Shown here: in pieces, positions 1-9,002 of the stretch | Position numbering within the stretch: position 1 is the stretch's first letter | Layout of the letters: each line of letters starts with the position of its first letter | Source of the DNA: Planctomycetia bacterium | GTDB lineage: Bacteria; Planctomycetota; Planctomycetia; Pirellulales; Thermoguttaceae | Direction: 5' to 3' | NCBI GenBank assembly: GCA_030539295.1 | Contig: JAUNSJ010000015.1 | Location: 1 to 64,000 of the forward strand | DNA: 64,000 bases | Translations under genes and position numbers: made by a program | The notes under the pieces: model-generated | Seen by the model: the letters and a program-made list of their open reading frames with translations, nothing else | Told to the model about the DNA's origin: nothing | The model's database searches: none

Positions 1-1
1 C

Positions 2-181
2 TCCGGGCCTAAGCCCGAGACAATGGCGGGCCGCGAAGGCAACCGTGTTTTCGTGGCCGCCATGAAATTTAGTGTCTATTTTACAAGGAGCAAAAGAGAC
101 ATGGAACTTAATGGATTCCTATTTCTCTCTTGTTCAACCATTAAAATTACGAAAGGTGACAAAAATGAACGTTTATTATGA
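2..181 (+). other. Open frame entering from left edge; possible 26-codon leader ORF
   Basis: One frame is open from base 2 to a TGA at 179-181, so this could be the tail of a gene that starts outside the window. Inside it, ATG at 101 follows an AAGGAG at 85-90 and would give a 26-residue peptide beginning MELNGFLFLS. That short ORF overlaps the next start codon (165) by 17 bases in another frame, which would fit translational coupling. Bases 21-56 can fold into an imperfect hairpin with no T-tract. Nothing here is recognised as a known family. Confidence 0.3.
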
Positions 182-446
182 ACTGATCGATTTGATAAAA
201 GAGTACATTGACGCACACGATGGCAATAAGCCGAATACCGTGTTGTGTACTTGTGCGAAGTCTTACGATTTTCTGAAATTGAATACCACTACTATTGGCG
301 AACAGCATTGCGGGCAATTCCAGAATTTGGGCGTCAAATACTGTGAGGAGTTTATCAAGCTCGCTCTGGGTATGAATTTTGTAGTCGTGCCAAAATCGGA
401 AATCAGTCAGTCGGGCAGGAATATGGAAGTTACATTCCAACAGTGA
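165..446 (+). CDS. Small hypothetical protein (93 aa)
   Basis: No family is recognised. ATG 165 is chosen because AAAGGTG sits just upstream; longer versions of this frame from base 72 have no ribosome site. The product is a soluble 93-residue protein with three cysteines in its middle (TCAK, QHCG, KYCE) and alternating helix-like and strand-like stretches. It has no signal peptide or membrane segment. It ends in front of a strong rho-independent terminator at 506-541, which supports it being a real transcribed gene. Its start overlaps a possible short leader ORF. Function unknown. Confidence 0.55.
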   Translation: MNVYYELIDLIKEYIDAHDGNKPNTVLCTCAKSYDFLKLNTTTIGEQHCGQFQNLGVKYCEEFIKLALGMNFVVVPKSEISQSGRNMEVTFQQ

Positions 447-505
447 ATTTCGCTTCCCTTGGCACCCCATTCTGATGATTACAGTTATCTTGCCTGGTCC
501 GTAAC

Positions 506-541
506 GCGTTCTGAAGTGTGAACCGCAGAACGCATCTTTTT
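506..541 (+). terminator. Rho-independent terminator after the small ORF
   Basis: A perfect 8-bp stem (GCGTTCTG at 506-513, CAGAACGC at 526-533) is followed by ATCTTTTT. It lies 59 bases downstream of the 165-446 stop codon and points the same way. Confidence 0.8.
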
Positions 542-641
542 AACGAATATCAAGCGAGCCAGCGTCGTCGACGGGAAGAATAAAACCGGCGTCGCAATCC
601 AAGTCGCCCAAGGCGTCGCCTTACCCCCATTTTATCGTTCA

Positions 642-1325
642 CTATCGTCTCCTATCCTCAACGAGTTTGGCCAGATGTTCGACGACTTGTTCGACGGACA
701 GGTTATCGGTCTGAATGACCATGGCGTCTTGCGGGGTGCAGAGCGGGCCGACGGTGCGGTGCGAGTCACGCCAGTCTCGCTGATTGATTTTCGTGAGGAT
801 ATCTTCTTCCGTACCGAACTCGCGGGGCAACAGGCCGTTATTTTTCTTTTTTATTTCGTCGATACGCCGCTGTGCACGGCATTCGGGGGACGCGGTGAGA
901 TAGAATTTATTCGTGGCGTGCGGGAAGACGACGCTCCCTTGGTCACGGCCTTCGGTGACGATTCGTCGGCCTTGAGCGGTCGCACGCTGTAAGTCGACCA
1001 TGAGGGCGCGAACGTCGGGGTCGTCGGCCGAATAGTGCGTGTTCTGTGTTACGGAGTCGGAGCGTATTTCGTCGGTAACGTCGCGACCGTCGAGAAAAGT
1101 CCGTTCGCCACGTCCTTCGATTTTGTGACCTTGCAGGGCCTGGGCCAAGACACCAGGCGTGGCCATATCGAGATTGGCCTGAAGACCAAACAGGGCTGCT
1201 GCCCGGTACATGCCTCCGGTATCGAGGTAGTCGCAGCCCAGACGTTTGGCCAGAAGTCGGGCAACCGTACTCTTACCGGATCCGGCGGGGCCGTCGATTG
1301 TAACGATTAAATCGGTTGTAGGCAT
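642..1325 (-). CDS. cmk: Cytidylate kinase (CMP kinase)
   Basis: Phosphorylates CMP and dCMP with ATP in the cytoplasm for pyrimidine nucleotide recycling. The N-terminus carries the P-loop GPAGSGKST at residues 12-20, followed by the family landmarks LDTGGMYRA and VVTEGRD-type CMP-binding motif (IVTEGRDQGSVVFP) and the RRIDEI lid region. At about 227 residues it has the normal length. ATG 1325 is preferred because GGAG lies upstream; the frame is open further to 1382 but those extra residues are not part of the family. It is transcribed divergently from the sigma factor gene, and the 460-bp region between them is shared regulatory space. Confidence 0.95.
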   Translation of the reverse strand: MPTTDLIVTIDGPAGSGKSTVARLLAKRLGCDYLDTGGMYRAAALFGLQANLDMATPGVLAQALQGHKIEGRGERTFLDGRDVTDEIRSDSVTQNTHYSADDPDVRALMVDLQRATAQGRRIVTEGRDQGSVVFPHATNKFYLTASPECRAQRRIDEIKKKNNGLLPREFGTEEDILTKINQRDWRDSHRTVGPLCTPQDAMVIQTDNLSVEQVVEHLAKLVEDRRR

Positions 1326-1429
1326 AAAGTAAAAAACTCCGTAAAAATATTTCCGAAAAAAAGCCGGTAACGGGCTTGCCAAGGCGCTCTCTGTGTGATA
1401 AATTGGGTAAAGTGTGTAAAATATACACG

Positions 1430-1511
1430 ACTATAACGAGTGGCCCGAGCCAAGGATTTTCGGGGAATAAAGGCGGTAAGGGGTCGACATAACCGGTGCA
1501 CTCGTTATAAT
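1430..1511. repeat. Widely spaced inverted element between cmk and the sigma factor
   Basis: ACTATAACGAGTG (1430-1442) and CACTCGTTATAAT (1499-1511) are inverted copies matching at 12 of 13 positions, 56 bp apart. The right copy contains the -10 box of the sigma-gene promoter. The left copy has the sequence of a minus-strand -10 (TATAGT) facing cmk. The pair may mark a common regulator site or simply two similar promoters. The rest of 1326-1787 holds no convincing ORF. Confidence 0.45.
1484..1511 (+). promoter_or_regulatory. Promoter for the sigma factor gene
   Basis: TCGACA (1484-1489), a 16-bp spacer and a perfect TATAAT (1506-1511). Transcription would start near 1518, leaving a leader of about 270 nt before the sigma factor start codon. 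Confidence 0.55.
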
Positions 1512-1787
1512 ATATACAACCTTATTTAGGCAGGAGGCCCAAAGGGAGAGTTTTCCGGATTCGCACAATAAACGAAGGGATGGCTCCCGATAAATGTATT
1601 TATAACAGAAAGATCGCTTTTTTAAAGGTGACCTGGTGTTATTTTGTGATTTGTCGCAGAAGTGCATGTCACAAATTGGGGAACGCACCGGCTAACGATT
1701 CCTGAATTGCGGGAGGCGTGGCCGGATTTGGGGTATTGACCGCAACGATTGGGACCTAGACGAGCCTGAGTACGGAGAATCGACGGC

Positions 1788-3416
1788 ATGGATATGGATT
1801 TTCACAACATGACCACTGGCGAATATGCTCATCACGAGCCGAAGGAAGCCGTAGCAGACAGCTACCTTTTGGATGATTTCGTTTTTGGGGAGGACTACGA
1901 AGATTTTCAGGAGGACGTTGAGGACGACTTCGACGAGACGGATTTGGAGAATCTTGCCGGGGACGTGTCCCTGGACGACCCGATACGAATTTATCTGGTT
2001 CAGATGGGAGACATTCCCATGATGACGCGTGAGGAGGAAGTCAAGGCGGCCGACCTCATTGAAACGACGAGAAACGCGTATCGTCGCGAGCTGTTGCGTT
2101 GTGATTTTGTCATTGCCGGTTCGGTCAAGGTGTTATCCCGTGTGCAGACCGGCATGTTGCGACTTGACCGAACGCTGGACGTTTCCGTTACGGACACCAA
2201 GGGGAAAGAGCGGTTCTGGCAGTTATTGGGTCCGAACATCCAAACGCTGTCCGAGATTACGAATCGGAATCGTAAGGATTTTGAGCAGGTCGTGAGCCGC
2301 CGCTATTCGCGTGAGGATCGTCGCCGCTGCCGTCGCCTTCTGGCCAAGCGTCGCGGGCACGCGTTTCATCTGATCAATGAGCTTGATTTACGTCTTCCCT
2401 TTTATACGCCTATTGTTAACGAGATGGAGCGGTTGAACGAACGTATGCAGGACGAAATGACGCGTTTGGCCCAGCTTCGCCGGACCGTGCCCGACGACAG
2501 TGACCATGCGGAGTCGCTCCTGGCCGAAAAGCAGCTCATACGTCGCCGCATCCACCGTCTCATGAAAAAGACGCAGGAGAGTCCTGGCACCCTTGCCCGG
2601 AAGTTGGAGAGAATTCATGCCTGTCGCAAGGCCTTTGAAAACGCGAAATCCCTCTTTTCAAGTGGTAATTTACGCCTCGTTGTCAGTATTGCCAAGCACT
2701 ATCGCAATCGTGGTTTGAGTTTTCTCGATCTGATTCAGGAAGGCAATACCGGCCTTATGCGTGCGGTGGACAAGTTCGAATGGAAGCGGGGTTACAAGTT
2801 TTCGACCTATGCGACCTGGTGGATTCGTCAGGCGATTTCGCGTGCGATTGCGGAGCAGAGTCGGACGATACGGATTCCGAGTCATTTTCTGGACACAATG
2901 AACTACATCCGTTCGACGACACGGCGACTTGTGCAGCAGAAGAAGACGACGCCAACAATAGAAGAAATAGCGCAGTCGGCGGGCCTTGACGTTGACGAAG
3001 TTCGCTCCATAATAGAGATGAGTCGGCCTCCTCTTTCTCTCGACCGTCCGGTAGAAGGTCGGGAAGAGAGTTATTACGGAGATTTTTTGGAGGATCATCG
3101 GAAGTCCGACCCCATGCACGAGATGAATCGTGCGGCGTTGCGGGAAATTTTGAACGAGGCGCTGGCCGTTCTGAGTTTTCGGGAGCGTGAAATTATTCGC
3201 CTGCGTTTCGGCCTGGCAGATGGATATACGTACACGCTCGAAGAGGTAGGGCGTATTTTTTCGGTTACCCGTGAGCGCGTTCGGCAGATTGAAGCGAAAG
3301 CCGTTCGCAAACTTCAGCATCCGATTCGTTCGAAGCAGTTGGTGAACTTTCTGGAATCCCCCTCGGGGAATTCCGGTTCCAGTTCCAGTAACGTCGCGTT
3401 TTCGAACGTTTGGTAG
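1788..3416 (+). CDS. rpoD: RNA polymerase sigma-70 factor, RpoD/SigA type
   Basis: Directs RNA polymerase to promoters. The order is: an acidic N-terminal tail (about 1-60), region 1.2 ([11 protein letters not shown]), a long charged helical non-conserved segment (about 100-285), region 2 from residue 294 ([19 protein letters not shown], then [19 protein letters not shown] and the [11 protein letters not shown] -10 recognition helix), region 3, and region 4 ending with a helix-turn-helix ([20 protein letters not shown]). At 542 residues it is as large as group 1 factors. It carries a Ser/Asn-rich tail after region 4. ATG 1788 or 1794 are both possible starts. Many promoters in this window match the consensus such a factor would read. 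Whether it is the only primary sigma factor cannot be told here. Confidence 0.93.
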   Translation: MDMDFHNMTTGEYAHHEPKEAVADSYLLDDFVFGEDYEDFQEDVEDDFDETDLENLAGDVSLDDPIRIYLVQMGDIPMMTREEEVKAADLIETTRNAYRRELLRCDFVIAGSVKVLSRVQTGMLRLDRTLDVSVTDTKGKERFWQLLGPNIQTLSEITNRNRKDFEQVVSRRYSREDRRRCRRLLAKRRGHAFHLINELDLRLPFYTPIVNEMERLNERMQDEMTRLAQLRRTVPDDSDHAESLLAEKQLIRRRIHRLMKKTQESPGTLARKLERIHACRKAFENAKSLFSSGNLRLVVSIAKHYRNRGLSFLDLIQEGNTGLMRAVDKFEWKRGYKFSTYATWWIRQAISRAIAEQSRTIRIPSHFLDTMNYIRSTTRRLVQQKKTTPTIEEIAQSAGLDVDEVRSIIEMSRPPLSLDRPVEGREESYYGDFLEDHRKSDPMHEMNRAALREILNEALAVLSFREREIIRLRFGLADGYTYTLEEVGRIFSVTRERVRQIEAKAVRKLQHPIRSKQLVNFLESPSGNSGSSSSNVAFSNVW

Positions 3417-3512
3417 CATAAAGCGTTTCGGCGTGAGTTGACGCTCTGTTGGTATTGCGAACATAACATACACACATAGATAATATAATAGAAAACAAGA
3501 GGAGACACGAAC

Positions 3513-5120
3513 GTGGACGACGATGGCCAAGGTGAACAACAGGCGGCAGCAGGAACCCCCGTCCCGCCGGTCCCCGGACAGATTCTGTCTCGGTTTGCCG
3601 TCTTCATCCTGACCTTTCTGGCGTTTTTATGCCATTGGCTGTCGGTGCCTCCTGTGGGCTGGTTTCCCGTTGTCTTTCTCACGCCTGTGCTCTGGTCTGT
3701 CCTTTGTCTTCTGCCCTCAAGTCGCTCGTATTACCGCCAGGCGTGGCTCGGTGCGCTCTGCTTCTGGCTCCTGGTGACCCGCTGGGTTGGCTTTCCGCAT
3801 CCGGCAACGATCTTGGGCTATTTGGCACTGTCGGTCTATCTGGCCTGTTATTTTCCCATCTATCTCCTTATGGTGCGGCGACTTCTGGCGTGGCGAATTC
3901 CACTTCTGCTTGCCGTGCCAGTTCCATTTTTGTGCGTTGAGTATTTGCGTAAGCACATCTTTGGTGGTTTTTCCTTTGCCTCCATGGAGCACGCATTTTA
4001 TCGGCATCCGATTTTAATTCAGTTGGCCGACTTGCCCGGCGGCGAATACCTGGTTGGTCTCATGATTCTTCTGGTGGGAACCGCACTTGGACTGCTGGCC
4101 CGCGAAATGGTTTCCTCGCAAAAGACGCGGCCTGGTATTGCGTTTCTGCTGTTGTGCGTTATCGGCAGTGTATTGGGCGTTGCCTTGGGGTACGGTTATG
4201 TTCGGCTGCATCAGTGGCCGGTCGCCGAGTCGGAGAGCGGTTCCCGCCTTCACATAGCCCTTTTGCAGGACGCAACGACGTTCCGCTTTCCAGTCGATAG
4301 TGAAACGAACCTTGAGATTCATCGGTCGTATATGGCATTATCACAAAAGGCGAGTCATTTTGCGGCGGACAACGGATTTACGCTCGACTTGATTGTCTGG
4401 CCGGAGGGATGTTTCGCGGCCCCGCACTACGACGTAACTGAAGACGGATTCTTTCCCGGACCTGACGAAACGCCGCTGGCCGAGCGGATCCGGAGTAGTC
4501 GCGAGGTCGTCGACCGTGAGCGTGACGACTTCTTTACCCTGTCGCGTCAGCTCCAGTCGCCGCTGGTACTGGGGATCGGTTCGGCGATCTACGACCACCG
4601 CGGCGAAGGGGCCTATTATAATTCGGCACTTTTCGTTCGTGAGCCTGACCTGTTACGCTACGATAAAATGCATTTGGTCATGTTTGGCGAGTATCTTCCG
4701 TTTGCCGACCAGCTTCCTGACTGGTTTCCTTTAAAGACGCTTTGCGTTTCCGTTCGGCCTGGCAGGGAACCGGTTGTCTTTCCGCTCACGTCGGGTGAGA
4801 AGCGGGCGCGAGTTCTGGTCAATATCTGTTTTGAGAGTTCCAGTTCGCGATTTATCCGTCGTCAGGTCCAATATTTGCGTGCGCGAAACGAAGAGCCGGA
4901 CCTCCTCCTGAACCTGTCGAACGACGGCTGGTTCCGGCACTGTTCTCAAGTCGACTGGCATCTTGCGACCTGCGTCTTTCGCGCGGTCGAAAATCGCAAG
5001 CCGATGCTCTCGGCGGTGCACGGCGGCCTTTCCGCCTGGATCGACCCTGCCGGACGTATCCGTCGACAACTCGACCGCCGCGATACCAATTTCCTCATCG
5101 CGGAACCCTGTGTCAAATAG
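3513..5120 (+). CDS. lnt: Apolipoprotein N-acyltransferase
   Basis: Transfers the third acyl chain onto the N-terminal cysteine of lipoproteins at the periplasmic face of the inner membrane. An N-terminal membrane part (about residues 25-240, several hydrophobic helices) precedes a nitrilase-type CN-hydrolase domain. The expected catalytic triad is visible: E298 in WPEG, K385 in YDKMHLV and C439 in NICFE. The substrate-side motif FGEYLPF is also present. It starts at GTG 3513 behind AAGAGGAGA. The length of 535 residues is normal. It lies 96 bp downstream of the sigma factor gene in the same direction and may be cotranscribed with it. Confidence 0.93.
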   Translation: MDDDGQGEQQAAAGTPVPPVPGQILSRFAVFILTFLAFLCHWLSVPPVGWFPVVFLTPVLWSVLCLLPSSRSYYRQAWLGALCFWLLVTRWVGFPHPATILGYLALSVYLACYFPIYLLMVRRLLAWRIPLLLAVPVPFLCVEYLRKHIFGGFSFASMEHAFYRHPILIQLADLPGGEYLVGLMILLVGTALGLLAREMVSSQKTRPGIAFLLLCVIGSVLGVALGYGYVRLHQWPVAESESGSRLHIALLQDATTFRFPVDSETNLEIHRSYMALSQKASHFAADNGFTLDLIVWPEGCFAAPHYDVTEDGFFPGPDETPLAERIRSSREVVDRERDDFFTLSRQLQSPLVLGIGSAIYDHRGEGAYYNSALFVREPDLLRYDKMHLVMFGEYLPFADQLPDWFPLKTLCVSVRPGREPVVFPLTSGEKRARVLVNICFESSSSRFIRRQVQYLRARNEEPDLLLNLSNDGWFRHCSQVDWHLATCVFRAVENRKPMLSAVHGGLSAWIDPAGRIRRQLDRRDTNFLIAEPCVK

Positions 5121-5164
5121 CACGATCGTCTCTCCTTGCCCGGGGCGGGAAGGTGTCGAAATTT

Positions 5165-5187
5165 CTAAAATTTTGACGAAATTTTAG
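5165..5187 (+). repeat. Perfect 9-bp inverted repeat at the GH2 promoter
   Basis: CTAAAATTT (5165-5173) and AAATTTTAG (5179-5187) with a 5-base loop, ending two bases before the -35 box at 5190. It has no following T-tract, so it reads better as an operator than as the lnt terminator, although either is possible. Confidence 0.5.
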
Positions 5188-5189
5188 TG

Positions 5190-5218
5190 TTGTCGACACA
5201 AAGAGTCCATGGTATACT
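5190..5218 (+). promoter_or_regulatory. Promoter for the secreted GH2 gene
   Basis: TTGTCG (5190-5195), a 17-bp spacer and TATACT (5213-5218). It is followed by a leader of about 65 nt and a GGAGGAAAA-type ribosome site before ATG 5289. Confidence 0.7.
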
Positions 5219-5288
5219 GTCTTGCAATGGTACGCAGGGCTGTTCTTGCGACTTTACCCCTTAATAACCCCGCCTGGAGGAAAATTCC

Positions 5289-8200
5289 ATGATGAGACGA
5301 ATGGGAATGTGTGCTTTTGTTCTACTGATTTTAGGGCTGGTTTGTAACGAACCACTTGCCGCGGCGCCTCGCGAAGCCTTGTCGCTTGACGGCACGTGGC
5401 AGTTTGCCACGGACCCGGAGAACGTTGGAGACAGTGAAAAATGGTATGAGCCGAATCACTCTATGCTGAAAATGCCGCTTCCGGGCTACGCGGACACGGC
5501 TGACGGCACAATCGCCGTGCCAGGCATCTGGGACAACCAGGGCTACGGCCCGGAAACGGACAAAGTACACCATAATTTCGTTGGAAAAGGCTGGTACAAG
5601 AAGTCGCTCAATATTCCAGCCGCCTGGCAAGGACAGCAAATCTTTCTCTGCCTGAACAGTATCTCTCGCTACGCCCGAGTTTGGGTAAATGGGCACTCCG
5701 CCGGTCCGGAGGCCATCGGTTGTGTGGGCCCGCACGAATGGGAGATCAGCTCCTGGGTCAACTGGGGCGGAGCCACAGACATCACGATTTGTGTCGATTC
5801 AAAGCAGCGTTGGGATATCGACGTACTCTACGGTGCGACCACCTTAAACGATTATCTGGAAATAGCTTGGGGCGGAATTTGGGGCCATGCCTGGCTCGAA
5901 TCACGTCCGGCCCTCCGGATGGATTCGCTCTATATTCGTTCCAATATTGCCGAGCCGTCGTGCACGGTCGAGACGGGTATAATTAAGGAGAATAACGCGG
6001 AACTCGACAACGTGTCGTTGAAACTGGAGATTTTCGACCAAGGTGGAAAGAAAGTCGCGGAATCGGACTCGACCCCGGTCGCAGGCGACACGGCGTCAGC
6101 AACGGCACGGTTTACGCAAGTTGAGCTCTGGACTCCGGAAAATCCGGTCCTTTACACGGTTCGCGCCTCGCTGTACAAAGGTTCCGAACTGCTCGATGTT
6201 ATGGAGCAGCGGACAGGCATTCGTGAAATCCGTATCGAAGGTCGCAATCTGCTCCTCAATGGCAAGCGGCTCTATCTACGCGGATACGGCGACGACCATA
6301 TCTATCCCTACGAATTCTCCATGCCGACCGATAAGGAGATGTTGAAGAAGAGACTCAAAGCGATTAAAGCTTATGGATTCAATCATGTGCGTAACCATAG
6401 CGCGATTCATCCGCACGAATATTTCGAAGCCTGTGACGAGGTTGGTATGCTGACGACCGGTGAGTTCATCCTCGGTTATCCGCACCTTCTCCCGGGCCAC
6501 GGCAGCTGGTGGAAGAATCGCAATGAGCCGGGCACGGACCCGGAAAAGGCGCTGGCGACCATTCGGGACCGCTGGGCAAGTGTCGTTAAAGATTACCGGC
6601 ATCACCCGTGCATCATGAGCTGGGTCGGTGGCAATGAACTTGTTATGCTTGGCTTCGAGCCTTGGCGCGACATGCACTTACGCTACGACATGAAGGAAAT
6701 TGCCAACGGACTGGACCCAGACCGCTATTTCAGTGACTGCGACGGCGACTGGATGTGGCAACTGCCGGCCACCGATCGTGACACCGTCGATATCTGGTTT
6801 GCCATGTTTGCCGAATGGGACAGTCCCATCGCCAGTCAAGAGGCGAAGTTCAAGACGGAACCGCTGTCGAAACCGACCATTTCCCACGAGTCAGGAAACT
6901 ATCTCACATTCGCGCGTCCGAACCAGATCGAAGAGTTCAAGTGCAATTACAAACCCTTCTGGATGACCGCCGGACGCGACAAGCTGGAGCAGTTGGGCCT
7001 CTTGAATGAAGTCGAAGACTGGGCCTCGGCCTCGGAGCAGCACTATCTGGTTCATCACAAATACAACGTGGAAGGCATGCGACTGAACGACGAGATTTCG
7101 GGCTATCACTGGTGGCTCTTCCAGGACTACTGGACGACGTCGAACGGCATTTTCGACCTCTTCTTCCGACCGAAATCGATTAAGCCGGAACAAGTTACGC
7201 CCTTCAACAGTGAGACGGTCGTTCTCCAGAAGGGGCTGGCACGCAGCTATCGCGCCGGCGATACGATGGACCTGACCTCCTTCGTTTCAAACTATTCCGG
7301 CATGCCTCTGTCGGGAACGGAAACCGTGACGCTGACCTCAGGCGACTTCACGGAAGTCCAAACGAAGGAATTACGCGACGTGCCTCATGGTGTGCTTACC
7401 CCGGCCGCATCCTTCTCCGTAACGATTCCGGAATTTGACAAGCCCCGTCGTGCCTGTGTGACCATTTCTTTCAAGGCAAACGACCGCGAATTCGTAAACT
7501 CCTGGAATACCTGGCTCTTCCCGAAGCAGACGAAGCCTGAAACGCAGGTGCCCGTTTACGTCGACGTCGCCGTTCCTGTGCCTGACGCCTGGAATCTTGA
7601 CCCGATTCCGTCGGACAACCCGCTCCCGAAGGACGCCGTCTACCTGACGTCCTGGCTTACGCCCAACTTAATGGACGCTCTTAATCGGGGAGCCGGAGTC
7701 ATTCTCGTTGGTGGCTCTCAAATTCTCCCTGCCTTGCCGGTACAATATCAGAGTACCTGGTGGAAAGCGGGCGATTCAACCGAGAATAATAATGTCTGCG
7801 CGTTTCTTTATCCGAATCCGGTGACCGATCGCATTGCCACGGAGAACTGGTGCGACATTCACTGGCTTGAACTGCTCAATGGCGCGGAAAAGTACGACCT
7901 TGAGAAAGCCCCGTGCCGACCGGAAGTCATGGTCCGCGAGCTTCCAAGTCTTGTCCTCGTCGAGGATAAGGCCATCTTGTACAAGGTCGGGGTAGGGCAG
8001 GGCACGCTCTACGTAAGTGGCTTGAACCATGCGGCAGCCGTTGCGACTGCGGCCAACGAAACACTTCTGGCCGCGCTCATTGACGACGCCGCAGAATTCG
8101 AAGCGCCGGCGGTAAAATGGAATCCGGACTCCCTGCTCCCCCCGGTTCGCATTCCGGAAGGAACGGTTTTCGGGGCCGCTCGTGTTCTTAATTCGAAAGA

Positions 8201-8654
8201 AACAGAATGGGGGAGCTGGACAAGCTATAAAGACGCGTTCAGCACTCTGGCCGTCTGCCGACAGGATAAGAAGACCAATAAAGTCACCTGGAAAACGGAC
8301 GTTGTTAAGCCGGAAGACGCGAATGGCGAGACAGTTACGTTCATCTTTTCCGGCGGGCTTGGTTTCCTGACCGAACCGGAGACACCAGGATTTACGCTTA
8401 CCTTTAACGATAAGCAGCAGCTCCATTTTAACCACCCGACCGAGGCGGCCTCCACCTCCTGGGCGAGCGACGATGGCCGGATGCAACTGGCCTTTGAACT
8501 GAAAAAGTCCACCGGGGCTGACCTGTTTGGCCTCTTTCGTTTGACCGTTCCGAAATCGGAACTCCTCCCGGGTCTGCAGCAAATTGAGGTTCGCTCCGAT
8601 GGGGAAGGGAGTCGACGCTGGTTTGGCCTCTATCTCATGACGGATCTTTTGTAA
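5289..8654 (+). CDS. Secreted glycoside hydrolase family 2 protein
   Basis: A large exported hydrolase (1121 aa) of the GH2 family, which includes beta-galactosidases, beta-mannosidases and beta-glucuronidases. Residues 1-26 form a signal peptide. A sugar-binding jelly-roll domain follows (LSLDGTWQF, GKGWYKK, ARVWVNGHSAG), then an immunoglobulin-like domain, then the TIM barrel. E450 in GGNE is the expected acid/base and E534 in HESGNY the expected nucleophile. About 480 residues after the barrel form extra beta-rich domains, making it longer than simple family members. Substrate cannot be decided. The gene has its own promoter with an inverted repeat, and a strong terminator, so it is a single-gene unit. 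Confidence 0.88.
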   Translation: MMRRMGMCAFVLLILGLVCNEPLAAAPREALSLDGTWQFATDPENVGDSEKWYEPNHSMLKMPLPGYADTADGTIAVPGIWDNQGYGPETDKVHHNFVGKGWYKKSLNIPAAWQGQQIFLCLNSISRYARVWVNGHSAGPEAIGCVGPHEWEISSWVNWGGATDITICVDSKQRWDIDVLYGATTLNDYLEIAWGGIWGHAWLESRPALRMDSLYIRSNIAEPSCTVETGIIKENNAELDNVSLKLEIFDQGGKKVAESDSTPVAGDTASATARFTQVELWTPENPVLYTVRASLYKGSELLDVMEQRTGIREIRIEGRNLLLNGKRLYLRGYGDDHIYPYEFSMPTDKEMLKKRLKAIKAYGFNHVRNHSAIHPHEYFEACDEVGMLTTGEFILGYPHLLPGHGSWWKNRNEPGTDPEKALATIRDRWASVVKDYRHHPCIMSWVGGNELVMLGFEPWRDMHLRYDMKEIANGLDPDRYFSDCDGDWMWQLPATDRDTVDIWFAMFAEWDSPIASQEAKFKTEPLSKPTISHESGNYLTFARPNQIEEFKCNYKPFWMTAGRDKLEQLGLLNEVEDWASASEQHYLVHHKYNVEGMRLNDEISGYHWWLFQDYWTTSNGIFDLFFRPKSIKPEQVTPFNSETVVLQKGLARSYRAGDTMDLTSFVSNYSGMPLSGTETVTLTSGDFTEVQTKELRDVPHGVLTPAASFSVTIPEFDKPRRACVTISFKANDREFVNSWNTWLFPKQTKPETQVPVYVDVAVPVPDAWNLDPIPSDNPLPKDAVYLTSWLTPNLMDALNRGAGVILVGGSQILPALPVQYQSTWWKAGDSTENNNVCAFLYPNPVTDRIATENWCDIHWLELLNGAEKYDLEKAPCRPEVMVRELPSLVLVEDKAILYKVGVGQGTLYVSGLNHAAAVATAANETLLAALIDDAAEFEAPAVKWNPDSLLPPVRIPEGTVFGAARVLNSKETEWGSWTSYKDAFSTLAVCRQDKKTNKVTWKTDVVKPEDANGETVTFIFSGGLGFLTEPETPGFTLTFNDKQQLHFNHPTEAASTSWASDDGRMQLAFELKKSTGADLFGLFRLTVPKSELLPGLQQIEVRSDGEGSRRWFGLYLMTDLL

Positions 8655-8673
8655 TTCAAGTCTGGTCCTTCCC

Positions 8674-8710
8674 AGCCGGCGCAACTCATCTTGTTGCGTC
8701 GGCTTTTTTT
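8674..8710 (+). terminator. Strong rho-independent terminator after the GH2 gene
   Basis: A 12-bp stem with one G-T pair (8674-8685 with 8693-8704), a 7-base loop and seven Ts. It ends the GH2 transcript. The rest of 8711-8855 is AT-rich and holds no gene. Confidence 0.92.
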
Positions 8711-8855
8711 CTGCCGCCGCCCCACATGAGGGGGTTCTCACCGGTAAAATATTCGTTTTAGTCGCTACAAAAGTTAAAAAAGCTAAACTATAACGATTAA
8801 AAAGGAAAAATTTTCAATTTTTTCTCAAGTTTTTATAAAAAACGAGAAAAAAGTT

Positions 8856-8884
8856 TTGACAATACCGGTTAGAACGATTACAAT
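8856..8884 (+). promoter_or_regulatory. Near-consensus promoter for the YTV protein
   Basis: TTGACA (8856-8861), exactly 17 bp, TACAAT (8879-8884). The leader of about 110 nt is A-rich and contains GAAAACTAG twice in tandem (8893-8910) and AATAAACT twice (8913-8920, 8922-8929). The low structure and strong boxes suggest high expression. Confidence 0.85.
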
Positions 8885-9002
8885 GAAAGTATGAAAACTA
8901 GGAAAACTAGCGAATAAACTAAATAAACTGCTTATACTGGTTAAAATAGGCAGGGTTTAACGCTTGATTCCTATATCAAAATTTGTAATGCGGGAGAATA
9001 TT

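Noticed and set aside
21..56. Hairpin at the left edge as a terminator
   Set aside because: The stem has a G-T pair and no T-tract follows.
2670..3539. 289-residue minus-strand open frame opposite the sigma factor
   Set aside because: Shadow of the conserved sigma factor sequence, without a ribosome site.
7776..8741. Minus-strand open frame opposite the GH2 C-terminus, running into the terminator
   Set aside because: Low-complexity composition, and its start lies inside the GH2 terminator hairpin.
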